Notes: generated by a model from the letters alone, not told the origin. 64,000 nt of DNA from an uncultured Blastocatellia bacterium (GCA_937934745.1 CALGZC010000003.1:29852-93851); one strand, 5' to 3'. Numbered from the stretch's first letter, positions 8,875-19,357 are shown. A program made the numbers and translations.

Positions 8875-10509
8875 ATGAACGTCTCCACCGAAACACCAGC
8901 AGGTCCGGCCGAAATTGCACCGGTTACAGCCCCTGCACCGCCATCTACCCCACGCCGGCTCCCCGCCGGTTCACGCCGCTCCTTGGGGGAACGCATCCTG
9001 CACAGGACACTACAGTTGCTCAGTTCCGTTAAGGTCGGTGTGTTTCTTCTGGGCGTCCTGATTGTTGCCTCGGTGTTGGGAACGGTGATTATCCAAAAGG
9101 GCACTACCGGGTTTGCGGAATACTATGCCAGCCTTCTCCCGGCTGAGCGGGAGTTATACGGCTTTTTGGGGCTGTTTGACATCTATCACACCCGCTGGTT
9201 TAACCTGCTTTTACTCACGGTCAGCCTCAACATCGTTCTGTCCTCGATGGACTACTTCCCGGCAGCCTGGCGTTATGTCAGTAAGCCCATCGTCAAGATC
9301 AACCAGGCGTTTGTCGGCCGCCAACCGTTTCGGCAGGTCGCCATCGCCCAACCCGAACTCGTAGCAGCACTCAAAGCGGCGGCAGCGGCACAGCTGCAGC
9401 CCTGGATGTACCGCTTGCTGCCTGTCGGGGCGGTGTACCGGGTTGTCGAAACAACCAGCCCCCACACCGGCAGTGTGACGATCCTGACCGAGTGCCATGC
9501 CTGGAACCGGTTGACCGCCTATGGGGTTCATTTGGCGCTGCTGACGATCTTCGCCGGTGCATTAGTTGGAGGTCTCTTCGGCCACAAGGGCACGGTGCGG
9601 ATGGTACCGGGGCAGGCGGCAAATACTTTTGTGAGCTTTGGTGCGCCGGACGAGCCGGCGCAGGCATTTGCCATGCCTTTCACTCTGGTGTGTACGGACA
9701 TCGAGCAGAACCTCCTCGATCCGCGCAAGCCTGACTTGAGCGCTGCCAACACGCTTGATTGGCACACACGTGTCCTCATCAAGGACACCGAGCGACAGGT
9801 GGAAATTCCGGCGCACATCCACCTCAACCACCCCTTTGACTACCGTGGTTACCGTTTTTTCCAAGCCAGCTTTGATAATTTTGGCAGCGCCCGTACGGTG
9901 ACAGTTGCACTGCGTTCAACTGCAGGTGATGTGGACACACGCGCACATACCGTCGGCCGCGAGCCAACTGATATTCCCGGCCTCGGCCGTGTCCGGCTGG
10001 CGGATTTTATCCCCGACGTCACCTTCCAGGGCGGACAGGTACGCAGCGCCAGTGGTGAGTACCGACGCCCGATGGCCGTCCTGGACGTTCTTGGCGACAA
10101 CCCACGTCAACTCTACGCCTTCCCCAGTGAAATACTGGAAACCCTTGGCAACGCCCCTTTCCTGAAGGCAAAAACGGAAACTGAAAACGTACGCCTAGTC
10201 CTGACCGACTTTGAGAAGGTATCGAGCGGTCACATCCTACAAGTTCAGTATGATCCCGGTGTCACAACTGTTTATCTCGGCTCGGCACTCCTGATTGTTG
10301 CGCTCTGGCTGGTATTCTTCTTTGCGCACCAACGGCTCTGGATTCTCGTTGAACCGTTGCCGGACGGTGCGACGCGCATTAGCCTAGCCGGCAGCACCAA
10401 TCGAAATCGCCTTGCCTTTGAAAAACGATTTCAAGCGGTGGCAACACAACTCATGGCGGCATCCAGCGTGGCGACGCTGGCAAATTCTTCGGCGCTGGAC
10501 GCCCTGTAA
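8875..10509 (+). CDS. resB: ResB/Ccs1-like cytochrome c biogenesis protein
   Basis: 544 residues from ATG 8875; the longer frame from 8785 adds an unlikely leader. Transmembrane helices are at about residues 55-80, 115-135 and 215-240, with a last one near the C-terminus (TTVYLGSALLIVALWLVFFF). Between the third and fourth lies a large periplasmic domain containing HPFDYRGYRFFQASFDN, the signature of ResB/Ccs1. In system II maturation ResB works with ResA/CcsA to move heme to apocytochromes c at the membrane surface. No ccsA gene is adjacent. The C-terminal 50 residues (Ala/Ser-rich) exceed the family core. Confidence 0.88.
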   Translation: MNVSTETPAGPAEIAPVTAPAPPSTPRRLPAGSRRSLGERILHRTLQLLSSVKVGVFLLGVLIVASVLGTVIIQKGTTGFAEYYASLLPAERELYGFLGLFDIYHTRWFNLLLLTVSLNIVLSSMDYFPAAWRYVSKPIVKINQAFVGRQPFRQVAIAQPELVAALKAAAAAQLQPWMYRLLPVGAVYRVVETTSPHTGSVTILTECHAWNRLTAYGVHLALLTIFAGALVGGLFGHKGTVRMVPGQAANTFVSFGAPDEPAQAFAMPFTLVCTDIEQNLLDPRKPDLSAANTLDWHTRVLIKDTERQVEIPAHIHLNHPFDYRGYRFFQASFDNFGSARTVTVALRSTAGDVDTRAHTVGREPTDIPGLGRVRLADFIPDVTFQGGQVRSASGEYRRPMAVLDVLGDNPRQLYAFPSEILETLGNAPFLKAKTETENVRLVLTDFEKVSSGHILQVQYDPGVTTVYLGSALLIVALWLVFFFAHQRLWILVEPLPDGATRISLAGSTNRNRLAFEKRFQAVATQLMAASSVATLANSSALDAL

Positions 10510-10512
10510 ACA

Positions 10513-13500
10513 GTGACTATGGCCGAATCTCAGCTCCGAGCCAAGCTCCGCCAGTTGTTTAGAGGTAGTGATGCGACCGAAGCGGAGCAAATCGTGCCCC
10601 GCTTGGCCGGTATTCCCACCGAGTGTCTTCTGTTTCTGACCGGCATCGGCGCGGGACTGGCCGGGTTATCCCCCCGTACGGCGCTCGAGTTTTTTCGGGT
10701 GACGCCGGAGGTGGCTGCGCAACTCACCGCGTTGGAATTACAAGCCTGGGGCGAATGTGGTAAGCGCATCGCCGCGACCAACGTCGAGGTCGCATGTGAT
10801 TTTTTTCGCGCCAGCCCACATGTCTTGGAAGCGCTCCCGGCTGCCTACCGACTCAGCGCCGTCACCGTGACAACACGCCAGAGTACGCTGTCGAGCCGCG
10901 CAGCGGTCGAGACCTTCAAGCTGTTTCCAGCGGTTATTACCCAACTGGACAGTTTACCGGCGCTGCCGCACTTGCTCGCCATTGTGAGCGAGGTCGCCCG
11001 TCATTCAGTACGGCACAGTCAGGACCTACTGCGCCAAGCGCCGGCCGTAATTGCCCACATCCGTGCGTTTGACACACCCGACCAAGCCCTGCTCCGGCAG
11101 CTCCTTGACCTGACGGCCGTATTCGCCTACCGGGCCGGCGGAACGGCGGCTGAGTTTTTCCTGGCTACGCCGGGATTCCTCACCGACCGCACCCACCCGC
11201 ACTTAAATTTGCTACTGGAGCACACACAGGTGTTTCTGGAACGCAGCGGCGGCTTGGCACTGCACTACCTACGGGCGGCAACGGCAGTCGTCCAGCAAAC
11301 CGGGCGCCCTGGCTATGACGCTTGGCAGCCGTTGGCACTCGCCATGTGTGCGCAAGGCAACAACAACAGTTACCAGTTTCTCAAACTGACGCCAGAAGTC
11401 GTCAGTGTGTTGGCGGCGGCCAAAACCGGAAACCATCTGCGTGCGGCATTTTTGCTGCTGTGTGATACCGTCAAAACCATTGACCAGTTCGACCGCCTAA
11501 CGGCCCTGGAGTGTTTTAAGTCGGCCCCGCTGGCGCTTCGCCAGTCGAGTATCGAGCGCTTTCGCGACTGGGCGCTGGCTGGCATCACCCGCTGCCGGCA
11601 GGACGGCCGGGTGGCAAAAGCCTACTACGGACTCCAGTCGCGTGCGAGCCGCGAGGCGCTCAACGGGAGCGCACAACCACCTAGCGTCACGTTGGACACG
11701 GTGGCGACCGTTCTCCGCCTGTACGTCGAAGGGCTGACTGGTCGCTCCGTCACAATTGCCCCTTTGTCGAATACGCCGGAGCAAGCGCCGCTGGGGGACG
11801 GCCAGGTTATTCAACTGCCGCACTGCGTGAGCGACTTTGAGGACGAGGAATCGAACTTTCGGCTCTACAAGGTCCTCGCTGCTCACGGTGCAGGACAGAT
11901 TGAGTACGGTACCCACGCCACCAACACCTCGGAGTTGCTGGCGCTTCTGCAGGAATTTCAACTGGCTTTTAGCCCTGACGGTTCCCGCGCGACGCAGGCA
12001 GGGCCGGTCACATACCGCACAGTGCTCAGGCAGTTCCCCGACCCGGAAACGGCAACGCACCTCTTCACCATTCTTGAGAACGGGCGTATTGACCGCCGGT
12101 TGCGGCGCGACTACCGTGGTCTCCGCCGCGACCTTGACTTCATCGCAGACCGCCTTCGTGCGACACGTCCACCGGTGCGACAACTCCCGCCGGAACGGCA
12201 GTGGATCGAAGTGTTGTTTCGGCTCGCCCTGTGCGGTGGTGTAGATGATGCCACACGCCGGGAATTGTCAGTTGTGGTGACAACGCTCGAGCAGATCACG
12301 ACGGCCTACCTTGACACCCCGACAGCGGCACTAACGGATACCCTGTGGGCAACCCGGCGCATCTACGAACTCCTGGAGCAGCTTCAATCGGCTGACTCAG
12401 CCGAAGCATCTGTGGCACAACCCAGTCAGCAACCCGACGATGCGCCCGGCGAAACGGGCGCCGGCGAAGTCAGCGAACCACGCTCCGCGATACTCACAGC
12501 GGCGCAGCCGACGCAGGCTGGGCACAGTTTAGAACGCTGGGCGCAACAGCACGCTGCGCCGCCGGCAGAGAACTTGGCAGCACACTGGCTACGTGATGGG
12601 GTCACTGCCAACGAACAGCCCTTGGAAGCCACCGATCGGGCGTTTTTGTACGATGAGTGGGATCGTGAACTGGGTGACTACCGGGTTGCTTGGTGCCGTG
12701 TTATTGAACGCCATCCGGTTCCCGGCACACGGGCATTTGTCGAGATGACACGCACCCGTTACCGGGGCCTCATCGCTTCCATTCGCCATCAGTTCCAACT
12801 GATGAAGCCGGAGGCCCTCCACCGCATCACCGGCGAAGTGGATGGCGAAGCCTTTGACCTGGATGCAGTCATTGACCGCCAAATTGATCGGCGCGCCTCC
12901 CTCTCCGGCAACGAACGGTTGTATGTCAAGCACCTACGGCGGAGCCGTAGCGTTGCCGTCGCATTTCTCCTTGATATGTCGAGTTCAACTGCACGCACCA
13001 TGACGCGCCACCCTCAGATGCCGTACAGCCGCCCAGGGCGACGCATCATTGATATTGAAAAGGAAGGGCTTGTCATCATGAACGAAGCCCTCGAAGCCGT
13101 CGGCGACAGCTACGCGATCTACGGCTTTACCAGCGAGGGGCGGCGCAATGTCCGCTTCTACGTTGTCAAGGACTTTGATGAACGCTACAACGCCGACATT
13201 GAAGCACGTATTGGCGGCATCACCTACCAAAACAACACCCGGTTGGGCGCAGCAGTACGGCATGCGGCGGCAAAACTGCGCCTCTGCGAGGCACGCACTA
13301 AGCTGCTTATTTTGCTGTCTGATGGTCGTCCATACGACCATGACTACGGCGACGCCCGCTATGCACGCGAAGACACGAAGCAGGCCCTAGGTGATGCGCG
13401 TCAAGCCGGCATTACGCCGTTTTGTATCACCATTGAGCGTAACGCCGACCACGAACTCAAGGAGTTGTACGGCAATGTCGGCTACACGGTCATTGACGAT

Positions 13501-13554
13501 GTACTTAGCCTGCCGGAGAAACTACCCGGGATTTACCGCCGGCTAACGACCTGA
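10513..13554 (+). CDS. Large NorD/CbbO-like VWA protein with helical repeats
   Basis: 1013 residues. The N-terminal 350 residues hold about eight degenerate units of 35-45 residues with the core F-F/L-x-x-x-P-x-V (FFRVTPEV near 60, FFRASPHV near 98, FLKLTPEV near 290). The C-terminal 200 residues are a VWA domain with an intact MIDAS (DMSSS at 821-825) and [14 protein letters not shown]. This layout is that of NorD/CbbO proteins, which act with a MoxR-type AAA+ ATPase to activate a metalloenzyme such as nitric oxide reductase or Rubisco. No MoxR gene or client is nearby. It starts four bases after the resB-like stop and is probably cotranscribed with it. Confidence 0.8.
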   Translation: MTMAESQLRAKLRQLFRGSDATEAEQIVPRLAGIPTECLLFLTGIGAGLAGLSPRTALEFFRVTPEVAAQLTALELQAWGECGKRIAATNVEVACDFFRASPHVLEALPAAYRLSAVTVTTRQSTLSSRAAVETFKLFPAVITQLDSLPALPHLLAIVSEVARHSVRHSQDLLRQAPAVIAHIRAFDTPDQALLRQLLDLTAVFAYRAGGTAAEFFLATPGFLTDRTHPHLNLLLEHTQVFLERSGGLALHYLRAATAVVQQTGRPGYDAWQPLALAMCAQGNNNSYQFLKLTPEVVSVLAAAKTGNHLRAAFLLLCDTVKTIDQFDRLTALECFKSAPLALRQSSIERFRDWALAGITRCRQDGRVAKAYYGLQSRASREALNGSAQPPSVTLDTVATVLRLYVEGLTGRSVTIAPLSNTPEQAPLGDGQVIQLPHCVSDFEDEESNFRLYKVLAAHGAGQIEYGTHATNTSELLALLQEFQLAFSPDGSRATQAGPVTYRTVLRQFPDPETATHLFTILENGRIDRRLRRDYRGLRRDLDFIADRLRATRPPVRQLPPERQWIEVLFRLALCGGVDDATRRELSVVVTTLEQITTAYLDTPTAALTDTLWATRRIYELLEQLQSADSAEASVAQPSQQPDDAPGETGAGEVSEPRSAILTAAQPTQAGHSLERWAQQHAAPPAENLAAHWLRDGVTANEQPLEATDRAFLYDEWDRELGDYRVAWCRVIERHPVPGTRAFVEMTRTRYRGLIASIRHQFQLMKPEALHRITGEVDGEAFDLDAVIDRQIDRRASLSGNERLYVKHLRRSRSVAVAFLLDMSSSTARTMTRHPQMPYSRPGRRIIDIEKEGLVIMNEALEAVGDSYAIYGFTSEGRRNVRFYVVKDFDERYNADIEARIGGITYQNNTRLGAAVRHAAAKLRLCEARTKLLILLSDGRPYDHDYGDARYAREDTKQALGDARQAGITPFCITIERNADHELKELYGNVGYTVIDDVLSLPEKLPGIYRRLTT

Positions 13555-13582
13555 ACCGGTGTCGACAGGACACCTGACGGCG

Positions 13583-14056
13583 ATGGTAGTTGTTTCGGGT
13601 GGACAGACCGGCGTAGATCGGGCAGCGCTTGATGCAGCGCGCCAGGTTGGTTTGGCCTGCGGGGGTTGGTGTCCAAAGGGTCGCTGGGCCGAAGACGGTC
13701 CACTGCCGGACGTGTATCCGTTGCTTGAAACCCCGACGGCTGCCCCGGAGCAGCGCACCGAATGGAACGTCCGGGACAGCCACGCAACACTGATCTTGAT
13801 TGAGGATGAACTCAGCGGAGGAACGGACTTGACCGTGCAGTGCACGCTGCGGCTGCGCCGACCATGCGCCCTGATCACCCTCCAACTGCCTGAAGCAGCG
13901 CAACTGGTCTTCGCCTGGATTCAGACCGTGCGTCCGTTGCGCCTCAACGTTGCCGGACCACGGGAAAGCGAAGCTCCCGGCATCTATGCCTGTAGCTACA
14001 GGCTCTTGACGCAGGTTTTCCACTCGGTAAAAGTCTCGTTGCCCCTGTCGCCATAG
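13583..14056 (+). CDS. Putative molybdenum carrier / circularly permuted YpsA-like SLOG protein
   Basis: 157 residues from ATG 13583; a GTG at 13559 would add eight. The protein opens with [18 protein letters not shown] and then [15 protein letters not shown], a hallmark of the family annotated as putative molybdenum carrier, and of the circularly permuted YpsA branch of the SLOG superfamily. SLOG folds bind nucleotides or nucleotide derivatives; molybdenum cofactor binding is by analogy only. It lies 28 bases downstream of the NorD-like gene, in the same direction. The last 20 residues diverge from the family and may be lineage-specific. Confidence 0.75.
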   Translation: MVVVSGGQTGVDRAALDAARQVGLACGGWCPKGRWAEDGPLPDVYPLLETPTAAPEQRTEWNVRDSHATLILIEDELSGGTDLTVQCTLRLRRPCALITLQLPEAAQLVFAWIQTVRPLRLNVAGPRESEAPGIYACSYRLLTQVFHSVKVSLPLSP

Positions 14057-14091
14057 ACTCCAAACGTTCTTTCGTCCCACCACTGACCGTG

Positions 14092-15045
14092 ATGCTCACT
14101 ACACAACCGCTGCTTCAGGTGGAGCGGCTTGTCAAGCATTTCCCGGTCTCCGGCGGCGTTGTCAAAGCCGTTGACGAAGTGAGCTTGACGTTGCACCCGG
14201 GCGCAACCTTTGGATTAGTAGGAGAATCCGGCTGCGGGAAGACGACCGTCGGGCGCACCATTTTACGACTTATCGAGCCATCAAGTGGCAGAATCATTTT
14301 TCAGGGACGCGATTTATTAGCACTCAAACCGGCAGCGCTGCGCCAAGTGCGCCGTGATATGCAGATCGTTTTTCAAGACCCTTATGCATCGCTCAACCCA
14401 CGCCTGCGCATCGGCGACGCCATTGCCGAACCACTCATCATTCACAACATTGGAACACCGCGGTCGCGGCGCGAACGGGTGGCAGAACTGCTGCGCATTG
14501 TCGGACTCGATCCCGATTACGCCACCCGCTACCCACACGAGTTCTCTGGCGGCCAACGGCAACGTGTGGGCATTGCACGCGCACTGGCGCTAGAGCCGCC
14601 GTTCATCGTCGCCGATGAGCCGGTTTCGGCGCTGGATGTCTCGGTCCAGGCGCAGATCATCAACCTATTGGCCGATTTGCGCGAGCAATTTCGTTTGACC
14701 TATCTGTTCATTTCACACGGCTTAGCCGTAGTAGAACACTTTTGCACCGAGATCGGTGTGATGTATTTGGGTAAACTCGTGGAGGTGGCGCCGACGAGTC
14801 AGTTGTTTACGCAACCGCGCCACCCCTACACCCAGGCGTTGCTGGAAAGCATTCCGGTTCCCGACCCAACCTGCCGCAAAGGGCATGCGCCCTTGGCCGG
14901 GGACCTGCCGAGTCCACTATCCCCGCCGTCAGGCTGCGGATTTCATCCGCGGTGTCCGATTGCGGTGGCAGAATGTCGTCACTGTGCCCCGCCACTTCGT
15001 GACAGCGGCGACGGTCATCAGGTCGCCTGCTGGCTTGCGAGATAA
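14092..15045 (+). CDS. dppF: Dipeptide/oligopeptide ABC transporter ATP-binding protein, DppF/OppF type
   Basis: 317 residues with Walker [11 protein letters not shown]-loop [13 protein letters not shown], signature [12 protein letters not shown], Walker [13 protein letters not shown] and the H-loop in LFISHGLAV. The C-terminal extension [16 protein letters not shown] and a cysteine-rich end ([17 protein letters not shown]) are typical of peptide importers, in some of which these cysteines hold an iron-sulphur cluster. No DppA-D genes are near, so it may pair with subunits encoded elsewhere. GTG 14089 precedes the chosen ATG by one codon. Confidence 0.92.
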   Translation: MLTTQPLLQVERLVKHFPVSGGVVKAVDEVSLTLHPGATFGLVGESGCGKTTVGRTILRLIEPSSGRIIFQGRDLLALKPAALRQVRRDMQIVFQDPYASLNPRLRIGDAIAEPLIIHNIGTPRSRRERVAELLRIVGLDPDYATRYPHEFSGGQRQRVGIARALALEPPFIVADEPVSALDVSVQAQIINLLADLREQFRLTYLFISHGLAVVEHFCTEIGVMYLGKLVEVAPTSQLFTQPRHPYTQALLESIPVPDPTCRKGHAPLAGDLPSPLSPPSGCGFHPRCPIAVAECRHCAPPLRDSGDGHQVACWLAR

Positions 15046-15258
15046 AGCAACGGTCGGTACGGGCCTGCGATGCCAACAGTAGTGGCCAAGAGTATTTGGC
15101 ATCTTGTTTTCCCCGCGCAACCTGCGTGTGTCTTGGTGAGGCATCCAAACGTTCTTTCCCTGGACATCTCGTTCGGCCTTATGAACAATTGGCAGCAAGC
15201 CGGGTGCATTGTTCTGAGTTCCAGCAGGTTTTTTTGATTACCAAAGGAGCTTGTGCAC

Positions 15259-16821
15259 ATGCTGACTTATGCCGCGGTGTTTTTGATGACCCTCACGGTG
15301 GCATTTATCCTGACGCCTATCATTCGGAACGCAGCTTGGTCTTGGAAGTCACTCATTGACACTCCATCTGCTGAGCGCCATGTTCATACCGTACCGATTC
15401 CACGGGTTGGGGGCATCGCCATCTTTGCCGCTTTTTTACTCGGCATTGCCACGGCTCTTGTACTCGAATGGGTACCAAAAGAGGCAGCGGCACTCTCCTT
15501 CCAATTTCTTCTCCCCTGCCTTGCTATGTTTGTCCTTGGCCTGGTGGATGACATCCGGCGACTGCGGGCCGGGGTGAAGTTGGGACTTGAAATTGTCATC
15601 GCTGCCTGGTTCTACTTTGCCGTCCAGGGCATCGCTGCCCTACCGAATCCGCTGACAGGTGGGGTGATCGAACTTGGCATCTTTGGACTGCCGATGACCG
15701 TCCTCTGGCTGGTCGGCATCAGTAACGCTTTCAACCTCATTGATGGCGTGGATGGCCTTTCGGCCGGAGCAGCACTATTTTCAACGTTGACACTGGCTTA
15801 CGTTGCGGCAGCCAATGACAATGTGCCACTCGCAATTTTTCTCTCGGCCCTGGCCGGCAGCACGGCCGGCTTTCTGAAGTACAACTTCAACCCGGCGACG
15901 GTCTTTATGGGGGACTGTGGCAGCCTTTTCATCGGCTTCACCCTCGCCGGACTGGCGATTTTGTACGCCCAGAAGTCGGTGACCATTGTGACGGTGGCCA
16001 TTCCACTGTTGGCTTTCGGACTGCCGATCATGGAAACCGCACTGTCCATCGGGCGGCGCTTTCTGGCCGGCAAGCCGATCTTTGAAGCCGACCGCCGGCA
16101 TATTCACCACCAACTGTTGGCGCGCGGTTACTCCCAACGAACAACCACAATTCTACTTTATGGATTATGCGCTTTTTTCGCGCTCGTGAGCCTGCTTGCC
16201 TATAACTCGCCGAATCGCCTGCTGGGCTTGATTCTACTCACATTGGGGATCGTCATCTGGATTGCCGTTCAACATCTGGGCTATCACGAGTTCGGCGAAA
16301 TCGGGCGCATTCTTCAGCGGTCACTTAACCAACGAAGTATCATTGCCAATAACATCCGGATCCATCATTTGACCGAGGCACTGATGCGTTCGGAAAGTTT
16401 TGAAGAACTCTACATCCACCTCGCCGAATTCCTTAAGTCCACAGACTTTGTGCGCGGGGAACTTCATCTGCCACTCAAGTACATTTGGCATGTCCAGGAA
16501 CATCAGGACTTCTGCTTTGCCCGACGCGGCAACTCTATGATTGCTACTTGGACGACTGAACATACTGCCGGTGAGAAGGGCTTTGTCGGACAACTCATCG
16601 TGGATCTGAAGTTTGAAGATGGACGTCGTGGACGCCTTGAGCTGCACTGTGCTCTAGAAAATCCTGTGCTCTTCGACATTAACTTGCTTTTTACCAAGTT
16701 ACGCACTGTCTTCGAACAGGTGGTCTGGCGTTTAGCGTCTGCTACCCCTGAACCCTTTCATCTCTCTGAAGAACTCTCTGACTCAGGGAGCATTTTGCTT
16801 CCCAAAAGCCTATCATCGTGA
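15259..16821 (+). CDS. WecA/MraY-family undecaprenyl-phosphate sugar-phosphate transferase with long C-terminal extension
   Basis: 520 residues; ATG 15259 has AAAGGAG nine bases upstream. About ten transmembrane helices fill residues 1-335. Motifs of the family are present: RVGGIAIF, VLGLVDDIRRL, FNLIDGVDGLSAG, FMGDCGSLFIGF and the HIHHQLLARG loop typical of WecA-type enzymes. They transfer a hexosamine-phosphate from UDP-sugar to undecaprenyl phosphate to start O-antigen or exopolysaccharide. Residues 340-520 are a soluble extension of unknown role, with helices and a beta-rich part that could be GAF-like. The stop overlaps the malQ start (GTGA). Confidence 0.85.
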   Translation: MLTYAAVFLMTLTVAFILTPIIRNAAWSWKSLIDTPSAERHVHTVPIPRVGGIAIFAAFLLGIATALVLEWVPKEAAALSFQFLLPCLAMFVLGLVDDIRRLRAGVKLGLEIVIAAWFYFAVQGIAALPNPLTGGVIELGIFGLPMTVLWLVGISNAFNLIDGVDGLSAGAALFSTLTLAYVAAANDNVPLAIFLSALAGSTAGFLKYNFNPATVFMGDCGSLFIGFTLAGLAILYAQKSVTIVTVAIPLLAFGLPIMETALSIGRRFLAGKPIFEADRRHIHHQLLARGYSQRTTTILLYGLCAFFALVSLLAYNSPNRLLGLILLTLGIVIWIAVQHLGYHEFGEIGRILQRSLNQRSIIANNIRIHHLTEALMRSESFEELYIHLAEFLKSTDFVRGELHLPLKYIWHVQEHQDFCFARRGNSMIATWTTEHTAGEKGFVGQLIVDLKFEDGRRGRLELHCALENPVLFDINLLFTKLRTVFEQVVWRLASATPEPFHLSEELSDSGSILLPKSLSS

Positions 16822-18368
16822 CGACTTATGTGTGGCTGCGCGCTTGCGGTCTGCTGCTTCATCCGACTTCTCTTCCCGGGCCTGACGGCATCGGCGTGCT
16901 TGATGGCCACGTTGAACACTTTCTTGATTTCCTGACAGCCGCGGGCCAGACCTACTGGCAAATCCTCCCTCTTGTCCCAACCGGCTATGGGGACTCCCCG
17001 TACGCCGGGCTGTCGGCCTTTGCCGGGAATCCGTTGCTCATTGCTGCCGAAACCCTCGTTGAGATGGGGCTGATTCCACGTGAGCGTTTGCACACCCGTC
17101 CTCAGTTTCCTGCCGACCGTGTAGACTACGGCACCGTTATCCCGTGGAAACAGGCATTGCTGGCAGAGGCATTTGAGCGGTTTGCTACCGGCGCTCCAAC
17201 CGCCTGGCGAACCGACCTGGAGACATTCTGCCGCACTGAGGCCTACTGGCTGGATGACTATGCACAGTATCGCGCCCTAAAAGACGCCCACGACAACCGT
17301 CCCTGGCATACCTGGCCAACTGCGCTGCGCGACCGCGACCCGACGGCGCTTACGAGCGCCTTGCGTGAACTCGGCAAGGCTGTCGCCGCCCAACAGTTTC
17401 AGCAATGGCTTTTTTTCAAGCAGTGGCAGCGGGTTCGTACCGCCTGCCGGAAACGCGGCATTCGTATCATCGGCGACGCACCGATCTTCGTCGCTTATGA
17501 TTCGGCGGATGTCTGGGCTAACCGCGCACTGTTCAAACTCGACGCGGACGGTCGTCCAACACACGTCGCCGGTGTTCCACCTGACTACTTTAGTCCCACA
17601 GGTCAACGCTGGGGTAATCCGCTCTACAACTGGCAGCGAATGGCGGCAGACGGCTTCACGTGGTGGCTGTCCCGCATGCGCCACCTGTTCGGGTTGGTGG
17701 ACGTTGTTCGCCTCGATCACTTCCGAGGTTTTGCTGCCTGTTGGAGCATCCCGGCCAAAGCGCCGACTGCCGCCACCGGTCGGTGGGTCAAAACACCGGG
17801 ACATAAGCTCTTCACCGCGATGAAAAAAACCTTCGCCCTGCTCCCCATCATCGCCGAAGACTTGGGAGTGATTACCCCTGACGTGACGCGCCTGCGCGAC
17901 GATTTTGGATTTCCCGGTATGCGCGTACTCCAGTTTGCCTTCGGTGGCGACCCCCAAAGTCACGACCTACCGCACAACCACGTTGTAAACGCCGTTGTCT
18001 ATACCGGCACCCACGACAACGATACAACTGTCGGCTGGTATGCCAGCCGCCCCGGCGTCAGCTCAACCCGTGAAGCGGAGACCATTGAGCGTGAACGGGC
18101 CTTCTGCCGGAGGTATCTCAACAGTGACGGAGTGGAAATTCACTGGGATTTTATTCGCGCAGCCTACGCAAGTGTGGCGCATACGGCCATTGTGCCGGTG
18201 CAGGACGTCCTCGGCTTGGGCAGCGAAGGACGGATGAACCTCCCGGCCAGCGAGCGCGGCAACTGGGCGTGGCGTTGTCAAGTAGACAACCTGACAACGG
18301 CAAAAGCAACACGCTTACGTGAGCTGGCGTGGTTATACGGTCGGTTACCTAGCAACACCGCTTTGTAG
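16818..18368 (+). CDS. malQ: 4-alpha-glucanotransferase
   Basis: 516 residues, a GH77 amylomaltase that disproportionates malto-oligosaccharides and helps turn over glycogen. The N-terminal SLPGPDGIGVLD, GYGDSPYAGLSAFAGNPLLI, DAPIFVAYDSADVWA, nucleophile motif VRLDHFRGF, acid/base IIAEDLG and TGTHDNDTTVGW are intact. Translation begins at GTG 16818, overlapping the previous stop by four bases, so the two genes are translationally coupled. No glycogen gene is adjacent, which makes the pairing with a lipid-carrier transferase unusual. Confidence 0.96.
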   Translation: MTTYVWLRACGLLLHPTSLPGPDGIGVLDGHVEHFLDFLTAAGQTYWQILPLVPTGYGDSPYAGLSAFAGNPLLIAAETLVEMGLIPRERLHTRPQFPADRVDYGTVIPWKQALLAEAFERFATGAPTAWRTDLETFCRTEAYWLDDYAQYRALKDAHDNRPWHTWPTALRDRDPTALTSALRELGKAVAAQQFQQWLFFKQWQRVRTACRKRGIRIIGDAPIFVAYDSADVWANRALFKLDADGRPTHVAGVPPDYFSPTGQRWGNPLYNWQRMAADGFTWWLSRMRHLFGLVDVVRLDHFRGFAACWSIPAKAPTAATGRWVKTPGHKLFTAMKKTFALLPIIAEDLGVITPDVTRLRDDFGFPGMRVLQFAFGGDPQSHDLPHNHVVNAVVYTGTHDNDTTVGWYASRPGVSSTREAETIERERAFCRRYLNSDGVEIHWDFIRAAYASVAHTAIVPVQDVLGLGSEGRMNLPASERGNWAWRCQVDNLTTAKATRLRELAWLYGRLPSNTAL

Positions 18369-18469
18369 ATTGACGGGGAAGCACCGGGATCCAGCAGTAA
18401 GCTGCGCGACTTGTCTTACAACTGTGCGTGGCTACCTCAAGAGCCATCATTACTTCTCAGCTACCGGCA

Positions 18470-18496
18470 CACAAAAGCGAGGGAGCGATAGCTCCC
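18470..18496 (-). terminator. Intrinsic terminator of the pilin gene
   Basis: Stem GGGAGC/GCTCCC (18481-18496) with a four-base loop is followed on the minus strand by TCGCTTTTGTG. It lies 31 bases past the pilin stop codon. Confidence 0.6.
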
Positions 18497-18526
18497 CCGC
18501 CGGTCACTACCCCAGTCCGGGCAGTC

Positions 18527-19024
18527 TTAGTTGCCGATGGGTGAAGAGTTCGAGTTGGCCAACTGGTTTGAGGCATCTGACGAACGAATCACACCCGTCT
18601 CGTTGATGAAGAATGACCGGTTGCCCGTACGCGCAATACCGGTCGACTGGGACGGCCGGTTACGCACTGAGTAGAGTGCAGCCGATGTGGAGCTCTTCGC
18701 GGATACACCGTAGGTTTCGAGTAGGAAGCCGCTCTTCGGGGTCTGAGTAGCATTTACAACGGTCTCGTCGAGCATCCCCACCTCGTTGGTAGCCGAACCA
18801 CCCAACAGGGAAAACGGTGAAGCAAAGTTCCCCCGGCCGATGCCTGACTCATAGGTCGCGTTGGCAGAGTGAATGTTGCGGAGTGTTTGCTGCGCCGAAG
18901 CATCGTTCGCACTGCGGCGGGCAGCAAGCAGGTTCGGAACGGCAATCGCCGCGATGATGCCGATAATGGCAACGACGATCAGCAGCTCGATGAGTGAAAA
19001 ACCTTTTTGCTTCTTGAGGTTCAT
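18527..19024 (-). CDS. pilA: Type IV pilin (PilA-like)
   Basis: 165 residues. It begins MNLKKQKGFSLIELLIVVAI: a short basic leader, the prepilin peptidase site G/F, Glu at position 5 of the mature chain, and a 25-residue hydrophobic helix. Processing would leave a mature pilin of about 157 residues. The C-terminal domain is rich in Ser, Asn and Thr and has no cysteine pair. LLAARRSANDASAQQTLRNI is typical of acidobacterial and deltaproteobacterial pilins. It is monocistronic, with its own terminator and a sigma-54 promoter, and could serve twitching motility or adhesion in mats. Confidence 0.92.
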   Translation of the reverse strand: MNLKKQKGFSLIELLIVVAIIGIIAAIAVPNLLAARRSANDASAQQTLRNIHSANATYESGIGRGNFASPFSLLGGSATNEVGMLDETVVNATQTPKSGFLLETYGVSAKSSTSAALYSVRNRPSQSTGIARTGNRSFFINETGVIRSSDASNQLANSNSSPIGN

Positions 19025-19158
19025 AGCAGATTGATCTCCTTGGCGGTAAGTTGGCGCATAGCCAGAGTAGTCACCCTGTACAACAAGGTATGGAAGTCCT
19101 GTGGCTCAATGCCGTCAAGCGCTGAACTTGGAGCACGGAGTCTTTGCCCCTAAAGTTA

Positions 19159-19174
19159 TGCAAGCCTTATGCCA
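19159..19174 (-). promoter_or_regulatory. Sigma-54 (RpoN) promoter of pilA
   Basis: On the minus strand the sequence TGGCATAAGGCTTGCA carries GG and GC with exactly ten bases between them, matching the -24/-12 consensus TGGCAC-N5-TTGC at all but one base. Transcription would begin near 19150. PilA genes are commonly RpoN- and PilR-dependent. Confidence 0.7.
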
Positions 19175-19320
19175 AGGCTCACTACGGCTTCGCGACACAG
19201 TACGGATCACCGAAGCGTCTGCCCAAACCGCTCCAATCGGTGAACACGTGGCACAGCTCTCACAAAGACATCACATAGCCTGGTCGGTTTTGTGTTATTG
19301 AAGCTGTTGGGCATTCGCAT

Positions 19321-19357
19321 GTCTGTTGGTCGGTGACACTTTGTGTCACCAACAGAC
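19321..19357. repeat. 15-bp inverted repeat with 4-base bulge
   Basis: The left arm is GTCTGTTGG plus TGACAC, interrupted by TCGG. The right arm GTGTCACCAACAGAC (19343-19357) is its exact complement, with a TTT loop. It lies 52 bases before the cysQ ATG and about 150 bases upstream of the pilA promoter. Confidence 0.85.

Noticed and set aside
14059..15158. A 15-base match (TCCAAACGTTCTTTC) ahead of both the dppF and wecA-like genes
   Set aside because: By rough count about two 15-base matches are expected by chance among all pairs in 64 kb, so no role is claimed.
19101..19301. 66-codon plus-strand frame in the pilA-cysQ gap
   Set aside because: It overlaps the sigma-54 promoter and has no start signal or family features.
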